Origin: UBA1014 sp964344035
Lineage (GTDB): Bacteria > SAR324 > NAC60-12
Direction of reading: 5' to 3'
Length of the DNA: 64,000 bases
Assembly (NCBI GenBank): GCA_964344035.1
Contig: CAYFLK010000004.1
Span: 1-64,000 of the forward strand
How positions within the stretch are numbered: the first letter of the stretch is position 1; every line of letters starts with the position of its first letter. Below the pieces are notes generated by a model. The model saw nothing but the letters and a program-made list of their open reading frames with translations, was not told the DNA's origin and did no database searches. The translations under genes and the position numbers were made by a program. Positions 55,939 through 64,000 of this stretch are shown here, one piece after another.

Positions 55939-57300
55939 ATGAAAGAAGACGCAGGAAATACTCACTCGGAAGGTGAATCAAATCTCTCACGAGCACGTGT
56001 CAAGTGGGACATGCGTCAAAGGGACAAAACCACGCGTCGATTGCTGGAAACAGATTCCCGCCATTTTCTGCACCAATCCCTGTCTACACCGTGCCTGGAT
56101 GTCTTGACGGGTTGTGACGGCATCTACATAGTCACCGAGGATGGTCGCCGTTTGATGGATTTTCATGGCAACAGTGTTCATCAGGTAGGATATGCAAACC
56201 CAAGAGTGATTACCGCCATATCAAGGCAGCTGAAAAAACAAACATTTGCACCCCGCAGATATACCAACCCTCCCGCGGTCAAACTGGCTGAGAAACTCAG
56301 CGGCCTTGCTCCCGGAGACCTCAACCGCGTTTTGTTCGCGCCGGGAGGAACTACCGTCATCGGCATTGCATTAAAACTGGCAAGAGCGGTTACCGGTCGA
56401 CACAAAACGGTCTCTCTCTGGGATTCATTTCACGGTGCTTCACTTGACGCGATTTCTGTGGGAGGAAAGGCCATGTTTCGGCGCGACATAGGACCCTTAT
56501 TATCCGGTACAGAACACGTGCCGCCTCCGGATGAATCAAATTGTGTGTTTGGTTGCGCAGGTAAATGCAACCTGCAGTGCGCGAATTACATTGAATACGT
56601 GCTGGATAAAGAAGGGGATGTCGGTGCGGTGGTGGCGGAAACCGTGCGCGCGGTCCCGGTCATACCTTCAAGAAAATACTGGAAGAAAGTGCGTGAAGCC
56701 TGTGATCGGCATGGGACGCTGCTCATACTGGATGAAATCCCAAACGGACTCGGGCGTACCGGCAGGATGTTCGCGTTTGAACACTATGGTATCGTTCCTG
56801 ACATCGTCTGCCTGGGCAAAGGTCTGGGAGGGGGGATCATGCCCATTGCCGCACTCATTGCCCGGGAATTCATTAATGGAGCACAGGCTAAAGGCGCCCT
56901 GGGGCATTACACCCATGAAAAAAATCCTGTGTGCTGTGCGGCCGCGCTGGCTACACTGGAGGAAATCGAAAAACGCTCGCTGCTTGATCATACCAGAATG
57001 CTGGGAGAACAGGCGCTTTCCTGCATGAAAAAGCTGAAAGAAAAACACAGTACAATTGGGGATTGCAGGGGATTGGGATTACTGATGGGAATTTCCATGG
57101 TACGTCAAAACGATCCGCAAAAACCGAACCCTCATGCTGCAGAACAAGTACTGTATCGCGCTATTGAAAGAGGATTGAGTTTCAAAGTCAGCATGGGCAA
57201 TATCCTCACTCTAACCCCGCCTTTGATCATCAGTTCCAAGGAACTTGCCAATGCATTCGACATTCTGGATGAATGTATCGGGCTGGTGGAATGCGGCTGA
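55939..57300 (+). CDS. class III PLP enzyme, phospholyase / PbfA-like
   Basis: A 453-residue fold-type I enzyme. FLHQSLSTPCLDVLTGCDGI, MDFHGNSVHQVGYANPRV, LFAPGGTTVIGIALKLAR, SLWDSFHGASLDAISVGG and HVPPPDESNCVFGCAGKCN closely follow what I remember of (R)-1-hydroxy-2-aminoethylphosphonate ammonia-lyase (PbfA). PLP-site residues lie in LILDEIPNGLGRTG and the Schiff-base lysine in LGKGLGGGIMP. Relatives eliminate phosphate from phospho-amines. No phosphonate genes are adjacent; the SerK-like gene upstream suggests a phosphoamino-acid substrate instead. The call to the superfamily is firm; the substrate is not. Confidence 0.75.
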   Translation: MKEDAGNTHSEGESNLSRARVKWDMRQRDKTTRRLLETDSRHFLHQSLSTPCLDVLTGCDGIYIVTEDGRRLMDFHGNSVHQVGYANPRVITAISRQLKKQTFAPRRYTNPPAVKLAEKLSGLAPGDLNRVLFAPGGTTVIGIALKLARAVTGRHKTVSLWDSFHGASLDAISVGGKAMFRRDIGPLLSGTEHVPPPDESNCVFGCAGKCNLQCANYIEYVLDKEGDVGAVVAETVRAVPVIPSRKYWKKVREACDRHGTLLILDEIPNGLGRTGRMFAFEHYGIVPDIVCLGKGLGGGIMPIAALIAREFINGAQAKGALGHYTHEKNPVCCAAALATLEEIEKRSLLDHTRMLGEQALSCMKKLKEKHSTIGDCRGLGLLMGISMVRQNDPQKPNPHAAEQVLYRAIERGLSFKVSMGNILTLTPPLIISSKELANAFDILDECIGLVECG

Positions 57301-57452
57301 GCGGCATCCTCTTTCAGGGTAATTTGGAACTGATTGAAGGTTGTTCGCGGAATTCCTTGATTCCACGAATATCCATCCGTAAAGTGGTGATGTGGTTTGC
57401 GGGGAGGAGTGAGGAGTAATACGGAGACGTTTTGGATCACCCTGTTCCGGTG

Positions 57453-57560
57453 TTAATCGTTTGCCCCTTTGATCTTGTATGCCAGATACGCCAATATAAA
57501 GGGGACAACGAACACAAATCCGAAAAGTACCGCCAACAAATACCAACTTGTTTCAGTCAT
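57453..57560 (-). CDS. 35-residue single-span membrane microprotein (minus strand)
   Basis: A minus-strand ORF of 35 codons. It begins MTETSWYLLAVLFGFVFVV, continues hydrophobic to about residue 25, and ends in KIKGAND, so it is one membrane helix with a basic/polar tail. The ribosome-binding site is weak (only an A-rich GAAAAAAT run). It is convergent with the PLP-enzyme gene and divergent from the TonB-C gene. Length and plan match the microprotein at 48510. Function is unknown. Confidence 0.5.
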   Translation of the reverse strand: MTETSWYLLAVLFGFVFVVPFILAYLAYKIKGAND

Positions 57561-57712
57561 ATTTTTTCAAAATGAATGTGAACCCCGGTTTTTGTTTCAG
57601 AATGCCAAATGATCTCACATGCCGCATGACTGTAAAAACCAGTAATTTTGCACCATGAAACTCTCACCGGAAATACGGCATAATGGGTAAATAATTTCTC
57701 CATTTTCAGGAA

Positions 57713-58687
57713 ATGACAAGAAAAAAACGAATACTTCTCCCAATCCTGCTGCTTGGCATCGTCCTGTTTTCCTTGCCCCTGTACGTTTGCGGGCAACCTG
57801 CAAATCCGCCAAAAGCCGTGATGGGACCTTTGACCTTTCATGGAGAAGTCGAATCTGCTGAAGCGCGTCAATTATTCAATCGACTGCGTGAATTGCTGAA
57901 CCAGCGCTACCTTCTTGTTTCCCACAAGGTGATTGAATCTATCAAGGATCGTGGTTACGACAGCATTGAAGTGGAGAATTGTCAGACTTCCAAATGCATT
58001 GATACCGTGCTTGCTTTCCTTGCAGAGTTAGAACAGAAGTTCGATGCGCGTGATTTGTTCCAGTTGGAAATCGTCCGCAGTGGCAGCCGCACCCAGCTCA
58101 TCCTAAAACGGATGGCACTGGGTGACCCTCTGGTGATTCGACAGTTGATCACGGAATCCTGTGTTTCATGCACCTATGGCAATTTGGACGAAAGGTTGAT
58201 GTTTTTGGTTCAAAGAATGACATCAACAGTCATGAAGGAACAACCCATGGAACTGCCGGAAGTGGAAGAAACAGCTGTCTCTACAGAACCCGAAGAACCG
58301 GAACCCTTGAAATATGAGGAAGAGGTTCCAACGGAAGAGCTGGTTGAAGCAGAGATAGAAAGCCCTGTCCCCGCCGAACCCGCGGCGCCAATTCCTGATC
58401 CTTACGAATTGGCAAGGGACGATTACAACCGTGGCATTGTGCCGCAATTGATGGATGTCATTCATTCACTTGCGGTCTTCCGCATCGGCATGTACATCGT
58501 CCTTGAAGTAGAAATAGCTGATGACGGCGCCATCATCGGAAAACGCGTGATTGAATCAAGCGGTTCAAGAGATTTTGATGAAACAGCGATTCTCGGTGTT
58601 GAGTCAATGAGGTTTGATCCTCTTCCTCCTCCATTATCTGACTTTGAATCCTACAAAGTAAACCTCCGCATCCAGAATTTTCAATGA
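57713..58687 (+). CDS. secreted protein with C-terminal TonB-like domain
   Basis: 324 residues. A signal peptide (residues 1-27, ending YVCG) is followed by a domain of about 150 residues with paired cysteines (ENCQTSKC and ESCVSCT) that recalls lipoprotein sensor domains reading 'CxxxxC' motifs. An acidic Pro/Glu-rich spacer follows (residues 185-230), then a C-terminal domain LEVEIADDGAIIGKRVIESS...FDETAILGVESMRFDPLPPP typical of TonB family C-termini. No exbBD is near. It begins a three-gene same-strand group with the helical and VWA genes. Confidence 0.65.
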   Translation: MTRKKRILLPILLLGIVLFSLPLYVCGQPANPPKAVMGPLTFHGEVESAEARQLFNRLRELLNQRYLLVSHKVIESIKDRGYDSIEVENCQTSKCIDTVLAFLAELEQKFDARDLFQLEIVRSGSRTQLILKRMALGDPLVIRQLITESCVSCTYGNLDERLMFLVQRMTSTVMKEQPMELPEVEETAVSTEPEEPEPLKYEEEVPTEELVEAEIESPVPAEPAAPIPDPYELARDDYNRGIVPQLMDVIHSLAVFRIGMYIVLEVEIADDGAIIGKRVIESSGSRDFDETAILGVESMRFDPLPPPLSDFESYKVNLRIQNFQ

Positions 58688-58760
58688 GCCTCCGGACCAT
58701 TTACTCCCTTTCCGGATACGGCAACATGAAACTGGTTTTGGAACAGGTACAGATCTGAAA

Positions 58761-60044
58761 ATGCCGGTACCATCCGCGCTCCAGAGCATCCCCTCCGGTT
58801 CTTTTGCACTGCAGAACCTAGATTTTACCGAATTGCAGCAGCAGTTGATTGAAATCACCGAAGAAATACGTCGTCTGCATGAACTGTCCGTGGTTGAAAA
58901 ACTGAAGGATATGTTATTTCAGGAACCCGAAGATGACCCGCGTTATCAGGAACATGTTGAAGCATCGGCGCTTGCGGAAATACTGGATACAAGGGAGGCA
59001 CGCTCATTATCGGACAGTCTTGCGGGGGATCCCGCCAAGCTGCCGAAAAGGGTTGAACTGGTGAGGATGGTGTTGCGGTCAAAAAAACCTCTGAAGCTCA
59101 ACGATTACCGCAACCTTCTGCTGCAGGCATGTCTACCTATTTATGTAGGCTACGTCACACCCTATCATTTGCAGCTGTCTGCCCAGGTTTTCCGTTTGTA
59201 TTTGAAAAAAGTTATCCAGTTCGATAAAAAAAAGATGCTTACTGTGCGTTCACGGCAACTAGGAGGACTAAATGTGAGCAGGATTTCCCTACAGGATATT
59301 TTGAAAAGTGTTGAGGATGATGAGGACAGTGAAGAGGCAAGTACAGTGCAAGAAATCAAATATGCCCAATATCTGCTTGATCACAGCAAGGACCTGCTCA
59401 AAATGATGCGTGCGCGTATCAGCATACCAGTCGATCTTGCCGAATTGAACCACCTTCCACCGCCAACGCCAAATCCGCGCATGTTCATTGGCGACATCAG
59501 TACCGGGCGAGTGATTCCGGATAAACAGGCGATGCTTTCGCGCAAGGTGATGGCCATCCTGGAAGTGATGAAGGACATTTACCCACTGCATGCCATCAGC
59601 CTGAGAATTGCAGGACGCATGCAGGAAATAGAAGACAAAATGCCCCAGGCGTTTGTGATGGAAGGGCGGGTCAGGATGGAATCACTGAAGCTGATGATCC
59701 TGAGAATGCTGAGTGGAGATTCCACTGCCCGGATGGGTCTAAAACCCACTTTCAACAAAATCCTGGAAACCTACCGCAAAGCACTGCGCCGGGCATCTGT
59801 AAGAAACCCTCAGCCACAGGACATCCCGGTGCTTGCCGAATTCGTGCAATTGACTTTGTACGCACAGATGCACCGGGTTTTGCTGGAAATAGACCTTGGC
59901 CGGATGCGGCAGCTGCTTGGTGCATCCAAGAAAGCCTGTGATTCTTTGGTGCGAGTGGATGGTCATTACCAACTTTTGCAGGAACGCCTGAACCTGGCAT
60001 TAAAGAAATACGGGTTGTACTCCCGCGCAGAACACACTCTTTAG
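58761..60044 (+). CDS. unknown helical protein paired with VWA gene
   Basis: 427 residues, no family recognised, no signal or membrane span. It appears almost wholly alpha-helical, with charged amphipathic stretches (LQQQLIEITEEIRRLHELSV and AGRMQEIEDKMPQAFVMEG) and an acidic loop EDDEDSEEAST around residue 190. A proline-rich turn (LPPPTPNPRMFIGD) divides N- and C-terminal halves. The stop is ten bases before the VWA protein ATG, so the two are surely co-translated. CoxE-like VWA proteins usually travel with a MoxR AAA ATPase; here this protein takes that place. Confidence 0.65.
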   Translation: MPVPSALQSIPSGSFALQNLDFTELQQQLIEITEEIRRLHELSVVEKLKDMLFQEPEDDPRYQEHVEASALAEILDTREARSLSDSLAGDPAKLPKRVELVRMVLRSKKPLKLNDYRNLLLQACLPIYVGYVTPYHLQLSAQVFRLYLKKVIQFDKKKMLTVRSRQLGGLNVSRISLQDILKSVEDDEDSEEASTVQEIKYAQYLLDHSKDLLKMMRARISIPVDLAELNHLPPPTPNPRMFIGDISTGRVIPDKQAMLSRKVMAILEVMKDIYPLHAISLRIAGRMQEIEDKMPQAFVMEGRVRMESLKLMILRMLSGDSTARMGLKPTFNKILETYRKALRRASVRNPQPQDIPVLAEFVQLTLYAQMHRVLLEIDLGRMRQLLGASKKACDSLVRVDGHYQLLQERLNLALKKYGLYSRAEHTL

Positions 60045-60054
60045 ACCTGACTGA

Positions 60055-61422
60055 ATGTTCACCAGTTTTCCCCATACTTTACAACGCTTTGGTCTGGACG
60101 CGGATGTCCGCGTACTGATGGATTTATACCAGGTGATGGAACTGGGCCTGGTGAGCAACCTTGGTTCACTGTTTGACGCAGGGCAGCACCTCATCTGCAA
60201 ATCCCGGCGCGACATTGCTCCTTACACCCTTGCATTCTGGGAATATTTCCTGGACATCAACACCACTGCCCACCAGACCATTGATTCCGCGGTCCGCAAT
60301 TCTTCGACTTTTGAGCAATGGCTCAGCCAAAAACTGGAATCAGGAAAGATACGGGGAGAAATCGACTACAAGAAATTGATAGATGAATTTTTGAACGAAG
60401 TTCTGCACTCTGATCTGCCGGAAAACATCCGCAAAGAGATAGACGCCAGGGAGCATCTAAGCGGGGACAACGCCGAATTGGAAGACCGCGGGATTGCCCC
60501 GCCCCCCGGTGCGCCGCCGAAAAAGAGTGACACTATGGTCGATTATTCCGGAATTCCGCTGTCGGAACTGATGGAGCGGATGAAGCGCGTGATGGAGAAA
60601 CAAAAAACAGCACACAGTGGTGGGGGACACTGGATCGGCAGTCACGGTCATTCCCCCTACGGGCATTCCGGGTCCGGATTACACGGAATCCGAGTGGGCG
60701 GGCCCGCGCATGCAGGCACGGCCCGCAAAGTACTTGGTGATCCTGAATTTTACCCAGTAGACCTTGATGCGCCGTTATCCGATGACAACATGGATGCTGC
60801 GATACAGGCTTTGCGCGACCTGCAGGATTTCCATCCGGACCGCCGCCTGGATGTGGAACGCACGGTGGAAGACTGTGGACGAAACGCAGGAATAGTCGTT
60901 CCGCAATTTCTTCGTGAACAGCAGGACCGTACACAGGTGATGTTGTTGCTGGACAATGGCGGAAACTCGATGTGGGCACACGCACGCAAAGTGCAGACCC
61001 TCTTTTCAAAAATCAAACGCCGCTTTCCTAACGACCTGAAAACGTACTACTTCCACAATGCGATTTATGACCAGGTTTATGAGGACGAAGCCCGCAGAAA
61101 ACCGGTGCTGTTGAGGAAGTTGAAGGAAAACAGTCCGGATTGCCGTGTCTTCATCGTCGGCGATGCCTACATGGGCCCCCACGAACTGCTCGCACCATAC
61201 GGCGCCATTGAATTCCGTGAGGAATCACAGACTCCCGGAATTGTCAATTTGCGTGAACTGCACCAGCACTTCCCCTACTTGGTGTGGATCAACCCCACTC
61301 CCAAGCAATATTGGAATCGAACAGTGGCTTCCTATATCAAGGAATTAATGCACATGGAACCCCTTACCATCAACGGCATTCTCAGCACTGCTCGCTACCT
61401 GAACCAGGTTCGGCATTTTTGA
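60055..61422 (+). CDS. VWA domain-containing protein, CoxE-like
   Basis: 455 residues. The N-terminal half is helical with SLFDAGQHLICKS and a Gly/His-rich linker (HSGGGHWIGSHGHSPYGHSG). The C-terminal half is a von Willebrand A domain: VMLLLDNGGNSMWAHARKVQ (twenty), TYYFHNAIYDQVYED and VFIVGDAYMGPHELL. The metal-site DxSxS is replaced by DNGGNS, a variant I associate with CoxE-like proteins. It likely acts as a cytoplasmic adaptor in assembling or inserting a metal cofactor, but the client is unknown. Confidence 0.75.
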   Translation: MFTSFPHTLQRFGLDADVRVLMDLYQVMELGLVSNLGSLFDAGQHLICKSRRDIAPYTLAFWEYFLDINTTAHQTIDSAVRNSSTFEQWLSQKLESGKIRGEIDYKKLIDEFLNEVLHSDLPENIRKEIDAREHLSGDNAELEDRGIAPPPGAPPKKSDTMVDYSGIPLSELMERMKRVMEKQKTAHSGGGHWIGSHGHSPYGHSGSGLHGIRVGGPAHAGTARKVLGDPEFYPVDLDAPLSDDNMDAAIQALRDLQDFHPDRRLDVERTVEDCGRNAGIVVPQFLREQQDRTQVMLLLDNGGNSMWAHARKVQTLFSKIKRRFPNDLKTYYFHNAIYDQVYEDEARRKPVLLRKLKENSPDCRVFIVGDAYMGPHELLAPYGAIEFREESQTPGIVNLRELHQHFPYLVWINPTPKQYWNRTVASYIKELMHMEPLTINGILSTARYLNQVRHF

Positions 61423-61465
61423 CAAGAGTATTTCCATTCATCCGCGGCAGTGGGCCAAAAATGAA

Positions 61466-62350
61466 TCAGTGTCTTTCCTCTGTGGTACGCAGTTGCGCTA
61501 GAATTGCTCCGGCCACCACAAGAGTCCCCCCTACTGCTTTCTGCCAGTCGAATCCTTCACCCATTGCAAACATGATCAGCATCACAAATACCGGGACCAG
61601 GTTTTGATGCAAAGCCGCGGTAGTGACTCCCAATTGCTTGCTGCCGTAAAACCAGAGGATGATCGAAATCCCGGTTGAAAACACACCCAGAAACACAACC
61701 GCAGCCAGAGAACCGGTGGAGAAATCCTGGCTCAAAGCAATTCCGAATCCTGATGCAATTAAACCCGCCAGCAGCAAACATGATCCCGCGGTAAGCATAG
61801 AAACACTGTAGGCGCCCAACTGCGGTGAATCGTAGAGATAATGAATCGTCATCCGCGTGTACAGCACCCAAAATACAACGGATGCAAACACCAGCAGTTC
61901 TCCAAGCCCGAATTGGATTGTCATCTGAACCGGGTCCAGTGACGCAACCAACCCTCCGCCAACTGAAAATAACACCGCGAATGCAAGCCTCCGCGGCAAC
62001 CGCTGGCGACTTGAAAACAAATCCATCAGCGCTGACACTACCGGGACCATGGTTGCGATGATGGCCGCGGTAACCGCATCGGACATGCCGATGCCGAAGA
62101 TAAAAAGTATGCTGGCAGTACCATAACCGAAGATGCCGATCAGTGATGCGTAGGAAGTTTCGCGCATCGTCAAACGTTTTTTCTCGAACAAGAACATTGG
62201 TATCAGCAGCGCAGTTCCGGCAATTAATGCGCGTGTAGCCGCAAGGCTGATCGCATCCCATCCTTCCTGCTGAAAATCCATGATCGGCAGTCCTGTTGCC
62301 CAAAGAAACATGGCCGCAACAACGATCAGATTATTTGTTAATGTTCCCAT
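61466..62350 (-). CDS. EamA/DMT-family transporter
   Basis: A 294-residue inner-membrane protein with about ten hydrophobic segments in two EamA repeats (first from MFLWATGLPIMDFQQEGWDA, second from ELLVFASVVFWVLYTRMTIH). The second repeat has TAALHQNLVPVFVMLI with the typical NLxPV signature. It probably moves a small metabolite or amino acid; the substrate is unknown. It is convergent with the VWA gene (43 bases) and downstream of prpB with a 192-base gap. Confidence 0.88.
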   Translation of the reverse strand: MGTLTNNLIVVAAMFLWATGLPIMDFQQEGWDAISLAATRALIAGTALLIPMFLFEKKRLTMRETSYASLIGIFGYGTASILFIFGIGMSDAVTAAIIATMVPVVSALMDLFSSRQRLPRRLAFAVLFSVGGGLVASLDPVQMTIQFGLGELLVFASVVFWVLYTRMTIHYLYDSPQLGAYSVSMLTAGSCLLLAGLIASGFGIALSQDFSTGSLAAVVFLGVFSTGISIILWFYGSKQLGVTTAALHQNLVPVFVMLIMFAMGEGFDWQKAVGGTLVVAGAILAQLRTTEERH

Positions 62351-62542
62351 TTATTTATAAGTGCGGTTTTGCTGTCGGAGAGAAATTGAACGGTGACCGT
62401 CTTGCTAAACAAGTGCTCTTACACTAATTGATTGAGAGCGCGTTTGGGCAAAGAATCAGCGGACCGAAGCGGAAAAGTCCATGCTGTTTGTGATTTAATT
62501 GGAAATGAAGATGAATGGTGTCAGGATTCAGTCAGAGCAAGG

Positions 62543-63448
62543 TCAGGAAGGAGGGATAATACTTCGCTCAATAGCCGAGTCAAGCTCTTCGTATTCGTGA
62601 TAGCCCAGAAAATCATATAATTCCTTGCGTGTTTGCATGCGATCCAGCATCCCCCGGGTTGTTCCTTCTCGAAACAGATCGGCATAGAACCCTTCCACCG
62701 ACCGTGACGCAACACGCAGTGAGGACGCGGGCCAGATAACCAGTCTGCATCCAAGTTCTTCCAGTTCCTTGGCCGTAAGCATCGGGCTTCTGCCGAATTC
62801 AGTCATGTTTGCAAGCACGGGAATGCCGATTTCCTCGACAACCCGTCGGAACTGCTCCCGCTCCGTCAGGGCTTCCGGAAAAACCACATCCGCTCCGGCA
62901 TCTCGATAGCAGCAAAGACGGGCCATGGTTTCATCCATGCCGTACTGCGCGGCATCTGTCCGGGCAATTATCAGCATGTGTGTGCGTGCTTTTACAGCCG
63001 CATTTATTTTGGTTGCGAATTCCTTGGCAGGTATCAACTGCTTGTGGCTCAGGTGTCCACATTTTTTAGGCAGCGACTGATCTTCAAGTTGCAATGCCGC
63101 CGCGCCGGCGGATTCAAGATCCGTGACAAGTTTCATAACGTTCAAGACCCCGCCGTGTCCGGTATCGCCATCGACAATCACTGGAAGACCTGTTGCGCGA
63201 TTGATCTGATGAACCGCGATGCACAAATCATCCGTGGTCAAAAGTCCCAGGTCCGGCAAGCCTCTTGAAGCAGACAATGCGGCACCGGACAAATAAACTG
63301 CCTCAAACCCCGCTTTTTTGGCCATCAGAGCAAACAACGCATCGTGTGTGCCTGGTACGCGCAGTATTTCTGTCCGCGTTAATAGTTCCCCAAGCTTCTG
63401 ACCCGAGGGGATTTCACCCCGGTTGATTCCTTCTAAACGGTTTTTCAT
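62543..63448 (-). CDS. prpB: methylisocitrate lyase
   Basis: A 301-residue isocitrate-lyase-superfamily enzyme cleaving 2-methylisocitrate to pyruvate and succinate in propionate oxidation. GFEAVYLSGAALSASRGLPD, DGDTGHGGVLNV (metal site), LEDQSLPKKCGHLSHKQLI with the catalytic cysteine of KKCGH, and ARTDAAQYGMDE are present. The KKCGH motif separates it from PEP mutases and oxaloacetate hydrolases. prpC and prpD are not in the window. It follows the GFA gene by 18 bases. Confidence 0.9.
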   Translation of the reverse strand: MKNRLEGINRGEIPSGQKLGELLTRTEILRVPGTHDALFALMAKKAGFEAVYLSGAALSASRGLPDLGLLTTDDLCIAVHQINRATGLPVIVDGDTGHGGVLNVMKLVTDLESAGAAALQLEDQSLPKKCGHLSHKQLIPAKEFATKINAAVKARTHMLIIARTDAAQYGMDETMARLCCYRDAGADVVFPEALTEREQFRRVVEEIGIPVLANMTEFGRSPMLTAKELEELGCRLVIWPASSLRVASRSVEGFYADLFREGTTRGMLDRMQTRKELYDFLGYHEYEELDSAIERSIIPPS

Positions 63449-63466
63449 ATATTTTGTGCTGTTGCC

Positions 63467-63877
63467 TCAGCCCCGTCCTTTTTCAAAACGTTCTGTGTTT
63501 TCATCCAGATGCGTGAACGGTAATGCACGTGTAGTCCAAACATTGAATTCAGGTTTAACAAAATTTGCATCTTCCAGACAACCCACGAAAACCGATTTGA
63601 CTCCGGGGCGGCCTGAATTCTGCCCAAACAGCAGCGACCCGCATTTAGGGCAAAATTCCTTGGTCATGATGTTCCCGCTTTCTGCGGTGTGCTGGAACTG
63701 AACAGGCTCTCCACTTTCGAGGTTCAAATTCTCAATTTTGAAAAAAAGGATCGTGGCAAAACTGGCCCCGGTCGCTTTTCTGCAATCGTTGCAGTGGCAG
63801 TTGCCCTGCATCAGCGGTTTCCCATTCAGTGTGAAGCGGATAGATCCGCAAAGACATTGGGCAGTGGTTTTGTTCAT
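63467..63877 (-). CDS. GFA family protein (CENP-V / glutathione-dependent formaldehyde-activating fold)
   Basis: A 136-residue zinc protein of the GFA fold. Three zinc-binding cysteine groups are seen: QCLCGSIRF near the N-terminus, GNCHCNDCRKATGASF, and KEFCPKCGSLLF. Despite the family name, formaldehyde activity is not established for most members. It is upstream of prpB and probably co-transcribed. The last 120 bases of the window upstream of it hold no recognisable gene. Confidence 0.88.
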   Translation of the reverse strand: MNKTTAQCLCGSIRFTLNGKPLMQGNCHCNDCRKATGASFATILFFKIENLNLESGEPVQFQHTAESGNIMTKEFCPKCGSLLFGQNSGRPGVKSVFVGCLEDANFVKPEFNVWTTRALPFTHLDENTERFEKGRG

Positions 63878-64000
63878 ATGTTTCTCCTGGGAAAACAGTT
63901 GTCCTTGTGCGGATAATCTATCTCACAACAAATCAAATGAACAGGTTTCTTGAAATACCGGCAAGTCATTATCAATTTCAGTCAATATCCTTATAGGGTT

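Noticed and set aside
61557..62303. 248-codon minus-strand frame inside the EamA gene
   Set aside because: Gly/Cys/Arg-rich shadow frame; the EamA frame explains the region with ten membrane segments.

Overview
The window reads as a stretch of chromosome from a Gram-negative, probably flagellated bacterium with roughly balanced base composition and tightly packed genes. It carries a complete 2-oxoglutarate dehydrogenase operon, two ferredoxin-dependent 2-oxoacid oxidoreductases, a B12-dependent ribonucleotide reductase, a lone FliN, a GspK-like pseudopilin and a lipoprotein. This mix suggests a deltaproteobacterial-grade lineage (Desulfobacterota or SAR324-like), but that placement is inference and no rRNA or tRNA is present to settle it. 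Two runs of exactly ten N (15381-15390 and 39679-39688) lie inside genes, so this is a draft or metagenomic assembly. No phage, insertion sequence, CRISPR array or tRNA gene was recognised.

Layout. 1-4.1 kb: scattered single genes (SDR oxidoreductase, class IV aminotransferase, flavodoxin-fold quinone reductase) and two very small genes. 4.2-5.9 kb: umuDC on the minus strand. 6.1-13.0 kb: a 2-oxoacid oxidation locus, with paaK divergent from iorA, iorB (fused to a two-cluster ferredoxin), korA, korB and korC. 13.3-16.9 kb: aroF-type DAHP synthase, tyrS (broken by a gap), recR and a cysteine-pair protein. 17.1-25.4 kb: proA, AMP nucleosidase, a convergent AmmeMemoRadiSam pair, fliN, parE and rtcB. 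25.8-36.3 kb: a DUF6279-like lipoprotein, metK, ptsH, aroE, xseA, then sucA-sucB-lpd. 36.6-40.2 kb: alpha/beta hydrolase, LysE exporter, mazG, hemW (with gap). 40.5-53.3 kb: nrdJ, gspK, birA, coaX, a SPOR-domain protein, a frameshifted SH3/serine-hydrolase gene, a stand-alone riboflavin reductase and ribBA. 53.7-57.3 kb: a degenerate kinase-like protein, a ParB/SerK-like protein and a PLP enzyme of the phospholyase type. 57.7-61.4 kb: a TonB-C protein, an unknown helical protein and a VWA (CoxE-like) protein. 61.5-63.9 kb: EamA transporter, prpB and a GFA-family protein.

How the genes may work together. The ior and kor genes run as one same-strand block with overlapping or abutting ends. The ferredoxin that would normally be a separate KorD appears at the C-terminus of IorB, physically linking the two enzymes. 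PaaK on the other side could interconvert aryl acids and aryl-CoAs. sucAB-lpd supplies the NAD-linked route from the same 2-oxoglutarate.

The least-explained material is (a) the pseudokinase / SerK-like / phospholyase-like neighbourhood at 53.7-57.3 kb, (b) the TonB-C / helical / VWA module at 57.7-61.4 kb, and (c) three single-membrane-span microproteins of 21-35 residues, two of which share the same ten-base ribosome-binding leader.
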